From positions 1-11,978 of the forward strand of contig CAAEOE010000071.1 of the NCBI GenBank assembly GCA_900757505.1: a DNA stretch of 11,978 bases, written 5' to 3'. The notes under the pieces were generated by a model that worked only from the letters and a program-made list of their open reading frames with translations, ran no database searches and had not been told where the DNA came from. A program made the position numbers and the translations under genes. Positions 6,856 through 11,978 of the stretch are shown one piece after another. Position 1 is the first letter of the stretch. The number at the start of each line of letters is the position of its first letter. This DNA is from an uncultured Collinsella sp. GTDB taxonomy: Bacteria > Actinomycetota > Coriobacteriia > Coriobacteriales > Coriobacteriaceae.

Positions 6856-8397
6856 CTATTCCGCATCCACCACACGAAGCAGATACGCCACGCGCGTTGC
6901 GGCCGTACATTTAAAACGCTCGTCCGTGCGAACGCCTGCGACCCATACCACGGCACCTCCCGGAGCCGTTCTCACCACAGGAACGCCTGCGCGCTCAGAA
7001 ACGGGAATACGAGCCTCGTTGAGCAGGTCGGACACCTTCTTACTTCGCCCACTCATGCCCAACGGACACATCACATCCCCCGGCGCGGGACCGTCTATCC
7101 ACAGACGCGCCAAACGCGCCTCGGCGGGAATCTCCCCGCGCGAGCCGGCGAGCATCCGTTCGCTATCGCGATCGGCAAAGCCCAGCATCGCGGCATCCAC
7201 CATAGCGGCCACCCCTCCGGCACCCGCGAGTTCGCGGGCACGGCGCACAATATCACACCCCGGCTCCACAGCCATCGGCTCTGCCACCAAGATGCGGCCC
7301 GCCCCCAGCGGCAATCGACCGGGAATGGTGACCCAATCGGCAACTAACCCCTCGCGCGCCGCCGGGACCTTGAATGACAGCATGCCAAACTCCACGCGTG
7401 CATCGATTCCCGCCGGCAGCGTGACCGAACCCGAGCCTTCGGCGACACAGGCGAGCACGCGCTCCACATGCCGCATCTCCGGGCGAGCGTCGGGGTCGAT
7501 ACGCTTAATTGCCAGTCGCACCATGCGCCGGGCAATCACCACCTCGGCCGCGGCCAGTCGGCGGGCGTCAAGGACCAATGCACCCGCCGCCTCCTTACGT
7601 AGGCAGCTTCGAAACGCCTGTGCGGAAAGCTGGGAAAGAAAGGCGTCCTCATCGCCTAAGATCTCGCAGGCGGCGCCAATTGTCTTGCAGACGCTCGCGT
7701 TGCGCTGCGCCACCACCGGCATTACTCGATGGCGTACGTAGTTACGCAAGTACGACACGTCCTCGTTGCTCTCGTCCTCTCGCCACGGCTGACTATGCAC
7801 CTGCAGATAGCCCACGAGCTCATCATGGGTCAGGTCGAGCAAGGGGCGCACCACGATATTCCTCCGGCGAGGAATGCTCGATAGACCAGCGGGCCCCGAA
7901 CCCTTAATCGCGTTCATCAAAAACGTTTCCGCGCGATCCGAAGACGTGTGCGCGGTGCAGATACGAGCCGCCGTTCGCGGTGCCCCTGTCTGGGCGCAGA
8001 GCTCGCGAACATACCTCCGCGCCGCGGCATAGCGCACCTCGCGGGCAGCCGCTTCGATATTGCCCGATTCATCATCAAAATAGGCATGCTCAACACATAG
8101 CGGCAAGCCATATTGTGCGCATAGACCGCACACAAAGGCCTCGTCGCCATCGGATGCCTCGCCGCGCAGATGATGGTTCACATGCAGCACGTGCAGTCGC
8201 TCGCGCGCAATGGGGGCTACACCACGCCCATCCAGAATATCCAACTTTGATGTGCACGCCATAAGGAGCAAAGCCGTCGAGTCCGCACCACCTGATACCA
8301 TGAGCACCACGGGGGCAGCCGTCTGCCGCGTTGCCAGGGCTTTATCATCGGCCCACGACGCAGCATGGTGTCCATAATGCTGAGATACCGTTGGCAT
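6856..8397 (-). CDS. tilS: tRNA(Ile)-lysidine synthetase
   Basis: Uses ATP and lysine to change C34 of tRNA-Ile(CAU) to lysidine, switching both decoding and charging from Met to Ile; essential in most bacteria. It has 513 residues. The N-type ATP pyrophosphatase P-loop is SGGADS (35-40), followed by NHHLRG (74-79). AHTSSDRAET (149-158) stands where relatives usually have HHxDDQxET, so the first Asp of that motif is Ser here. DESNED (208-213) and YLRNYVRHR (216-224) are typical. The C-terminal tRNA-binding domain appears complete (GMSGRSKKVSDLL onward). The ATG at 8397 has GGAGG about 7 nt upstream. It is the first gene of tilS-hpt-ftsH and is divergent from the WalJ-like gene 48 bp away. Confidence 0.95.
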   Translation of the reverse strand: MPTVSQHYGHHAASWADDKALATRQTAAPVVLMVSGGADSTALLLMACTSKLDILDGRGVAPIARERLHVLHVNHHLRGEASDGDEAFVCGLCAQYGLPLCVEHAYFDDESGNIEAAAREVRYAAARRYVRELCAQTGAPRTAARICTAHTSSDRAETFLMNAIKGSGPAGLSSIPRRRNIVVRPLLDLTHDELVGYLQVHSQPWREDESNEDVSYLRNYVRHRVMPVVAQRNASVCKTIGAACEILGDEDAFLSQLSAQAFRSCLRKEAAGALVLDARRLAAAEVVIARRMVRLAIKRIDPDARPEMRHVERVLACVAEGSGSVTLPAGIDARVEFGMLSFKVPAAREGLVADWVTIPGRLPLGAGRILVAEPMAVEPGCDIVRRARELAGAGGVAAMVDAAMLGFADRDSERMLAGSRGEIPAEARLARLWIDGPAPGDVMCPLGMSGRSKKVSDLLNEARIPVSERAGVPVVRTAPGGAVVWVAGVRTDERFKCTAATRVAYLLRVVDAE

Positions 8398-8425
8398 TTG
8401 CTTCCTCCTCTATTCGTTCGCACCC

Positions 8426-8431
8426 ATTGTA
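8426..8431 (-). promoter_or_regulatory. Candidate -10 box (TACAAT) of tilS
   Basis: Minus-strand GATACAATG lies 28 bp before the tilS ATG in the 48-bp gap between divergent genes. No recognisable -35 hexamer is seen at 16-18 bp. A promoter for the gene on the other strand would have to lie in the tilS 5' coding region. Confidence 0.35.
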
Positions 8432-8445
8432 TCCTTTGGAATCTT

Positions 8446-9255
8446 ATGTCTCGTCTGCACCTTCATATCCTTGGCAGCGGCTCAAAAGGCAACTGCGCGC
8501 TCATCGAAGGCCCCCGGGGGCTCCTCATGATTGACGACGGTCTTTCTCGCCGCGAGACATTAAAGCGCATGGCAGAACTGGGGCTCTCGGCAGAGAACGT
8601 CTCGGCTCTTCTCATTACTCATGAGCATAGCGATCACATCAAGGGTCTCGATGTCTGGTGCAAGCACTGGCACGGCCCCCTCTTTGCCAGCAGGGGCACA
8701 CTTTCGAGCAAAGAAAATCTTTCGCATCTGCCTGTCGAGGAATTCGATCCCGGTGACACCCTATCCATTGCCGGCATCCACGTGCAAACCTACTCAACAT
8801 CACACGATGTCATCAATCCAGTCGGCTATCGATTCGACGCCCTCGATGATTCCATCGGCTTTGCCACCGACACCGGAGAGCTATCGAGCCAAGCCATGAA
8901 CACCCTCAAAGACTGTCGAGTCCTCGCGCTCGAAAGCAATCACGATGTGACCATGCTGCGCGAGGGAGAATATCCCCGCTTTCTTCAGGAGCGCATCCTA
9001 TCTACAAAAGGGCATCTCTCCAACGATCAGGCAGCCGAAGCCGCACGCGAGCTTGTTACCGATCGCACCGAACAGCTCATTGCCATGCATATCAGCCAAG
9101 ATAACAATCGTCCGAGCCTTACCGTCAAAAGCTATGCCAAAGCTCTAGCCGCAACCCTGGACGACGAGCTCGGCAGCTCCGCCACCCTTCTCCAAGGATC
9201 GCGAAAACTCTCGATACGCCCCGCAAGCCAGTATCGGCCAGCAACCATTCAATAG
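8446..9255 (+). CDS. walJ: WalJ/YycJ-type metallo-beta-lactamase-fold hydrolase
   Basis: Metallo-beta-lactamase-fold hydrolase of the YycJ/WalJ group. Relatives are linked to the WalRK locus in Firmicutes and one is described as a DNA exonuclease; the role here is inferred only by family. With the start at ATG 8446 it has 269 residues. The opening HILGSGSKGN (7-16) is diagnostic of the group. The two-metal site comprises HEHSDH (59-64), H120 (TSHD), D142 (ATDTGE) and H200 (GHLSN). LESNHD (172-177) is also characteristic. The frame is open back to 8365, but that part overlaps tilS and lacks family similarity. The ribosome binding site is weak (TTTGGA). No walK or walR is in the window; the gene stands alone and ends at a strong terminator. 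Confidence 0.88.
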   Translation: MSRLHLHILGSGSKGNCALIEGPRGLLMIDDGLSRRETLKRMAELGLSAENVSALLITHEHSDHIKGLDVWCKHWHGPLFASRGTLSSKENLSHLPVEEFDPGDTLSIAGIHVQTYSTSHDVINPVGYRFDALDDSIGFATDTGELSSQAMNTLKDCRVLALESNHDVTMLREGEYPRFLQERILSTKGHLSNDQAAEAARELVTDRTEQLIAMHISQDNNRPSLTVKSYAKALAATLDDELGSSATLLQGSRKLSIRPASQYRPATIQ

Positions 9256-9264
9256 ACTGTCCTA

Positions 9265-9314
9265 GACAGCAAAAGGGGCCGGGAATCGCTTCCCAGCCCC
9301 TTTTGCTGTCTTTT
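9265..9314 (+). terminator. Strong intrinsic terminator after walJ
   Basis: A perfect 15-bp stem (9265-9279 with 9296-9310) is extended, past a C/A mismatch, by GGGAA/TTCCC around a TCGC loop, and is followed by TTTT (9311-9314). On the minus strand the stem is followed by TAGGACAG, without a T-run. Before the IS inserted, this hairpin lay about 30 bp past the convergent hsp20 stop, so it may have served both genes. Confidence 0.9.
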
Positions 9315-9332
9315 AATAGTGCGGAGCCCCAA

Positions 9333-9340
9333 CGAAGTTA
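9333..9340. repeat. Target site duplication, left copy
   Basis: CGAAGTTA directly abuts the left end of the IS and is repeated exactly at 10695-10702 after its right end. Eight bp is typical of IS256-type elements. Confidence 0.93.
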
Positions 9341-9365
9341 GGCTTATAGGACAAAATGTGTGTCC
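9341..9365. repeat. Left terminal inverted repeat of the IS
   Basis: Begins GGCTTATAGGACAAAATG. All 25 bases are the reverse complement of 10670-10694, and pairing ends at base 26. Confidence 0.93.
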
Positions 9366-9389
9366 CGATAGAACATCCGTTTCCATCCA

Positions 9390-10508
9390 TTAATCCAGCC
9401 AGAACGGGTACGGGTCCCTGTGGTGGAGGTCCTCCCACACTGCCCTGTCGCCCCACTCCGGCCCTCCGTCGTCACGCGACGGCGAGGCGGAGTAGACGCT
9501 GAACAGGAAGTCGATGTCCGCGTCGGTCGGCATCGTGGCGAGCTTCTCGCGCGCCGTCCTCGCGTCCCCCGAGTGCGCGTGGCACCACCAGAACACCGCC
9601 TTCACGCGCTTGACCGACGTCAGCCCCCGGTGGTTGCGCAGGACGGCCCTCAGCTGCGAGTTCACCCCTCCCTCGATCATGTTGTTGGTCGACGGCAGCG
9701 GGCCGGCCTTGGCCAGGGCGGGGTCGAGGTAGGTGAACAGCGTCCCCGCCGACACCAGCGACGACAGCGACGAGCGCGCCCGCCTCAGCCTCTCGTGGGT
9801 GTAGACCCTCCTGCCGTCCACCACGGTCCTGTCCTCCAGGAAGTCGGCCCAGAACCCGCACCAGTCGAGGTAGCGCTCGACCCAGAGCTCGGCCTGGTGC
9901 AGCGTCTCGATGCCCATGAGGTCGCGCGCGATGAGGTAGAGCTCGCGCCCCGCCTGGAGCTTCGGCCGCGTCGTCGTGTAGCGCTTGACCTGCGAGAAGG
10001 CGTGGAAGGTGCACCTCTGGACCCTGGTGCGCGGCCAGGTCTCGCGCACGGCCCTGGCGAACCCGCTCCCGCCGTCGGTGACGACCACCTCGGGCGCCGG
10101 GATCGGCGACATGGGGGCCGACCACGCCCCCGAGTTCTCGGACCTGGCCATGTACCAGGAGACCGCCCTCTCGCCGCTGCAGCATATGAGCGCCACGAGG
10201 TCGCGCGCGACCCAGATCCCGTCGACGTGGAGCACGCGGTGCAGCTCGCCGTCGGGGACGGGCATGGGCCAGACCTCCCAGAACTCGGCCGTCCTGCGCC
10301 TGAAGGACCTCCCGCCGCCCGGCATCGCCGCCTGGGAGTCCTTGGAGAGGAGCCACCCGAGGAACTCGTCCAGCCTCGTCGCCGTGTCGTCGTACCTCAC
10401 CGTCGTCGACGCGCCGCAGGCCGTGCACCTCCACCGCTGGGACCCCGATGAGGTCCTGCCGTTGCGCTTGGTCCGACCGCCGCAGTAGGGGCAATAAACG
10501 GCCTTCAT
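9390..10508 (-). CDS. DDE transposase with N-terminal zinc ribbon (IS256/IS1249-like)
   Basis: Catalyses cutting and joining of the element. I chose ATG 10508, with GAAGAGG 5 nt upstream, giving 372 residues; an in-frame GTG at 10514 is possible. A zinc ribbon CPYC-x18-CTAC (C6, C9, C28, C31) suggests DNA binding. The catalytic triad is probably D96 (LHVDGIW), D145 (VVVTDGGSGF) and E279 (NNMIEGGVNSQLR), with the RCTFHAFSQVK block that MULE/IS256-type transposases carry after the second Asp. The C-terminal stop lies 24 bp inside the left repeat. No frameshift or internal stop is seen, so it is probably active. GC-rich codon usage leaves long open frames on both strands here; those are artefacts. 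Confidence 0.93.
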   Translation of the reverse strand: MKAVYCPYCGGRTKRNGRTSSGSQRWRCTACGASTTVRYDDTATRLDEFLGWLLSKDSQAAMPGGGRSFRRRTAEFWEVWPMPVPDGELHRVLHVDGIWVARDLVALICCSGERAVSWYMARSENSGAWSAPMSPIPAPEVVVTDGGSGFARAVRETWPRTRVQRCTFHAFSQVKRYTTTRPKLQAGRELYLIARDLMGIETLHQAELWVERYLDWCGFWADFLEDRTVVDGRRVYTHERLRRARSSLSSLVSAGTLFTYLDPALAKAGPLPSTNNMIEGGVNSQLRAVLRNHRGLTSVKRVKAVFWWCHAHSGDARTAREKLATMPTDADIDFLFSVYSASPSRDDGGPEWGDRAVWEDLHHRDPYPFWLD

Positions 10509-10579
10509 GGGCACCTCTTCCGAAAGGGTATTTAACGGTTCCGGAAAAGGTTATCTACCTGCGGGAACGATAGGCAACC

Positions 10580-10596
10580 GGACACACATTCTGTCC
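10580..10596. repeat. Subterminal near-copy of the IS terminal repeat
   Basis: Matches the inner end of the right terminal repeat (10670-10686) at 16 of 17 positions, in the same orientation, 90 bp further inside. It lies about 70 bp before the transposase start. It is a candidate extra transposase binding site. Confidence 0.7.
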
Positions 10597-10632
10597 GAGC
10601 GGTTAAAAGCGGGCACGGGATTTAAACGGCTG

Positions 10633-10663
10633 AAAAAGGGGCATCGACCTGCGCCGATGCCCC
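10633..10663 (-). terminator. Inward-facing terminator inside the IS
   Basis: On the minus strand a perfect 9-bp stem (10655-10663 with 10638-10646) and an 8-nt loop are followed by TTTTT (10633-10637). It lies between the right end of the IS and the transposase gene, and would stop transcripts entering from hsp20. Confidence 0.82.
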
Positions 10664-10669
10664 CAAAAT

Positions 10670-10694
10670 GGACACACATTTTGTCCTATAAGCC
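10670..10694. repeat. Right terminal inverted repeat of the IS
   Basis: Exact reverse complement of 9341-9365. It is followed directly by the second copy of the target duplication. Confidence 0.93.
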
Positions 10695-10702
10695 CGAAGT
10701 TA
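10695..10702. repeat. Target site duplication, right copy, containing the hsp20 stop codon
   Basis: CGAAGTTA, identical to 9333-9340. Its last three bases are the complement of the TAA stop of hsp20. Confidence 0.93.
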
Positions 10703-11131
10703 GTCGATGGAGATCTTCGTAACGTTCTTCTTCTCGACGATCTTGGGAACCGTAACGGTCAGGATGCCGTCAGCGTACTTAGCCGAGAGGCCCTCGCTCG
10801 AAGCGTCCTTAAGATACACGCCACGCGTCGCGCTGTACGAGCTAAACTCCTTCTGCAGGAAGTTCTTGCCCTCGTTCTCCTCGTCTTCCTCGACATTCAC
10901 GCTAATGGAGAGACGGCCCTCGTTAAGCTCGACATCGATATCGTCCTTGGCGACGCCGGTAAGATAAGCCTTGACCTCATAGCCATCGCCCTTATCCTCA
11001 ACGTCAACGGGGAACGCCTTAGAGGCAATCGAGTTGTTCGCCAGGTCGCTCATATCATCAAACAGATCGAACAGCGAGCTTGCAGAGGGACGAACGCCAA
11101 AAACCGAACGATAAGGAACCATGCTTGCCAT
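10700..11131 (-). CDS. hsp20: Small heat-shock protein, Hsp20/alpha-crystallin family
   Basis: ATP-independent holdase chaperone that keeps unfolding proteins soluble under stress; forms oligomers in the cytosol. With the start at 11131 it has 143 residues. The alpha-crystallin domain runs from about FPVDVEDKGDGYEV (residue 40) to GILTVTVPK (near 124-132). A C-terminal I-x-I motif (ISI, about 140-142), used for oligomerisation, precedes the stop. The N-terminus is short (VFGVRPSASSLFDLFDDM). The ATG at 11131 has AAGGAG 8 nt upstream; an in-frame GTG/ATG further upstream (up to 11164) would add residues ahead of this ribosome binding site and is less likely. The stop codon lies inside the IS target duplication, so the gene survived the insertion intact. 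Confidence 0.93.
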   Translation of the reverse strand: MASMVPYRSVFGVRPSASSLFDLFDDMSDLANNSIASKAFPVDVEDKGDGYEVKAYLTGVAKDDIDVELNEGRLSISVNVEEDEENEGKNFLQKEFSSYSATRGVYLKDASSEGLSAKYADGILTVTVPKIVEKKNVTKISID

Positions 11132-11408
11132 GTTTACCACTCCTTTATAGGACTGCCGAGTCATCTTCTAGGTGACTGGGACTTCTTTTGACGCTCTTAT
11201 ATATGCCCACCCGATGCTCATATATACATCGACTATAAAGTTTTTTGAGTCCGGTACTATAAGCATATCTAAGTGCATAGCACTAAGGTTTTAGGAAGGT
11301 TAAGGTTCTTTGAACCAGAGCTTAAATAACGAGTATGTCCACAGCTACAAATAACAAGGGGCTTACAATGAGCGCGTACACGTTGTTGGTAACGAGCTAA
11401 AGGGCATC
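11132..11408. promoter_or_regulatory. AT-rich divergent intergenic region between hsp20 and the membrane protein gene
   Basis: This 277-bp stretch must hold both promoters. It contains AT-rich runs (TATATATG, TATATACAT, ACTATAAAG) near the hsp20 side. There are two dyads, AGTGC-ATA-GCACT at 11272-11284 and GGTTC-TTT-GAACC at 11304-11316. AAGGTT occurs three times on + (11285, 11296, 11302). I found no clean sigma-A promoter on either strand, no CIRCE element and no proper HspR (HAIR) site. A 10-codon ORF near the right end is listed separately. Confidence 0.55.
11368..11400 (+). CDS. Possible 10-codon leader peptide ORF
   Basis: ATG 11368 to TAA 11400 encodes MSAYTLLVTS, with AAGGGG 6 nt upstream, a better ribosome binding site than many here. 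It ends 8 nt before the start of the membrane protein gene, whose own AAAGGG overlaps the leader stop region. This layout fits translational coupling or a regulatory leader. It is too short to show selection from a single sequence. Confidence 0.35.
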   Translation: MSAYTLLVTS

Positions 11409-11876
11409 ATGGACGACCAAAACCAGAACAATATGTTTATGCCGACGCAGGGGGAAGACACTTCCACGCAGCCGCCACGGTTCCATCGCCCTCACATCTC
11501 GCAAGAGCCCATTAATGATGCAGAGCCCGAGTATGTGACGAGAAATCGATATCAAACGCTCGAGGATGCCCAAACGGGACGTAAGCATATGGGCGTCGCA
11601 TCGGGCGATCCCGTATATCTAAAAGATGCACCGTTATCAAAAAACAGCGCAATCAATGACGACCCGACGAAAGCGCCCATAACTCGGCAGCAAAGAGGTC
11701 CTCGACCTAAGCAAACCTTAACGCATTCGGCTCGTTATCTCGAGACGCCAAAACAAGGGAAAACGATCTTCGTTTCATCAAGCAAACGACGTAAGCAGCA
11801 TCGACTCCAATTCCTACTTTTGATCATTGTGGTCATAGCAGTTGCCCTTGTGATTCGATTTATTGTCTTTAAATAA
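11409..11876 (+). CDS. Unknown protein with a single C-terminal membrane anchor
   Basis: I do not recognise this family. The 155 residues begin with a polar, Asn/Gln/Pro-rich, probably disordered stretch (1 to about 125). A basic cluster KRRKQHR (126-132) follows. One strongly hydrophobic segment (133-154, LQFLLLIIVVIAVALVIRFI) ends one residue before the C-terminus. This is a tail-anchored layout with the N-terminal part in the cytosol by the positive-inside rule. There is no signal peptide, cysteine pair or catalytic motif. The start ATG 11409 has AAAGGG about 5 nt upstream. Codon use is less GC-biased than in the housekeeping genes. It is divergent from hsp20, with a possible leader ORF in front. 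The second IS copy begins 43 bp past its stop. Confidence 0.7.
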   Translation: MDDQNQNNMFMPTQGEDTSTQPPRFHRPHISQEPINDAEPEYVTRNRYQTLEDAQTGRKHMGVASGDPVYLKDAPLSKNSAINDDPTKAPITRQQRGPRPKQTLTHSARYLETPKQGKTIFVSSSKRRKQHRLQFLLLIIVVIAVALVIRFIVFK

Positions 11877-11919
11877 AAGCTCATTACCCATAAGCCCAAC
11901 CGGGTTACAGGTGAAATGC

Positions 11920-11978
11920 GGCTTATAGGACAAAATGTGTGTCCCGATAGAACATCCGTTTCCATCCATTAATCCAGC
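11920..11978 (-). mobile_element. Left end of a second copy of the same IS, cut by the window edge
   Basis: All 59 bases are identical to 9341-9399, in the same orientation. They include the 25-bp terminal repeat and the last codons of the transposase. The 8 bp before it (TGAAATGC, 11912-11919) should be this copy's target duplication. Confidence 0.9.
11969..11978 (-). CDS. C-terminal end of a second transposase gene (partial)
   Basis: The stop codon (TTA at 11969-11971 on +) and the last two full codons (Leu-Asp) match the tail of the transposase gene at 9390. The rest lies outside the window. Confidence 0.75.

Larger units (their letters stand above)
9341..10694 (-). mobile_element. Complete insertion sequence, IS256 superfamily, IS1249-like
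   Basis: The 1354-bp element has perfect 25-bp terminal inverted repeats (9341-9365 and 10670-10694), an 8-bp target duplication and one intact transposase gene on the minus strand. The 186 bp upstream of the gene hold a near-copy of the terminal repeat and an inward-facing terminator. The transposase region is visibly richer in G+C than the genes around it, with strongly GC-biased third codon positions, which points to a foreign origin. Placement near IS1249 rests on the N-terminal zinc ribbon and the DDE motif context; a database comparison would fix the name. A second copy begins at 11920. Confidence 0.93.

Noticed and set aside
8365..8445. Upstream extension of the WalJ-like protein
   Set aside because: The extension overlaps the tilS start on the other strand. 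The family begins at the HILGSGSKGN segment a few residues after ATG 8446.
9420..10494. Two further long open frames, one on each strand, across the transposase gene
   Set aside because: They are side effects of GC-rich codons. Their products are Arg/Pro/Gly-rich without domains, while the minus frame 9390-10508 shows a zinc ribbon and DDE motifs.
11240..11270. HspR-type (HAIR) operator upstream of hsp20
   Set aside because: One half-site (TTGAGT on +) is present, but no second half at the 7-bp spacing.
9341..11978. Composite transposon carrying hsp20 and the membrane protein
   Set aside because: The first IS copy is flanked by its own 8-bp duplication, so it inserted alone. Hsp20 looks native in codon use.

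Overview
The window looks like a chromosomal segment of a moderately GC-rich actinobacterium. My best guess is a gut Coriobacteriia of the Collinsella type. That is an inference from gene content, protein character and a recurring TACAAT -10 box; there is no rRNA or other firm taxonomic marker here. Most of it is conserved housekeeping DNA. The right-hand 2.6 kb has been reshaped by an insertion sequence (IS).

Left part (1-4010). A 23S rRNA uracil-5-methyltransferase of the RumA/RlmD type lies on the + strand, with an unusual basic N-terminal tail. It faces a PHP-domain phosphoesterase on the - strand, and a GC-rich hairpin sits between the two 3' ends. Upstream of the PHP gene, on the same strand, is a class I/II PLP-dependent aminotransferase. 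Between that gene's promoter and the ftsH terminator sits a long near-perfect palindrome (3894-3953) that resembles a REP element.

Middle part (4023-9314). The - strand carries the classic tilS-hpt-ftsH cluster: tRNA-Ile lysidine synthetase, hypoxanthine phosphoribosyltransferase, and the membrane AAA+ zinc protease. hpt and ftsH are separated by 1 nt and a strong terminator follows ftsH. A WalJ/YycJ-type metallo-beta-lactamase-fold hydrolase is divergent from tilS and ends at a 15-bp-stem terminator.

Right part (9333-11978). A complete 1354-bp IS (IS256 superfamily, IS1249-like) has perfect 25-bp inverted repeats and an 8-bp target duplication. It landed exactly beside the stop codon of a small heat-shock protein gene (hsp20). 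The duplicated target contains that stop codon, so the gene is intact. The IS brings its own inward-facing terminator, which should now also end hsp20 transcripts. Divergent from hsp20 is a 155-aa protein of unknown function with a single C-terminal membrane segment, preceded by a possible 10-codon leader ORF. The window ends 59 bp into a second, identical and co-oriented copy of the IS.

I saw no tRNA, rRNA, CRISPR array, phage genes or defence system. I do not see a wholly new multi-gene system. The observations most worth following are the IS/hsp20 junction, the IS-borne terminator and subterminal repeat, the REP-like palindrome, and the unrecognised tail-anchored protein.
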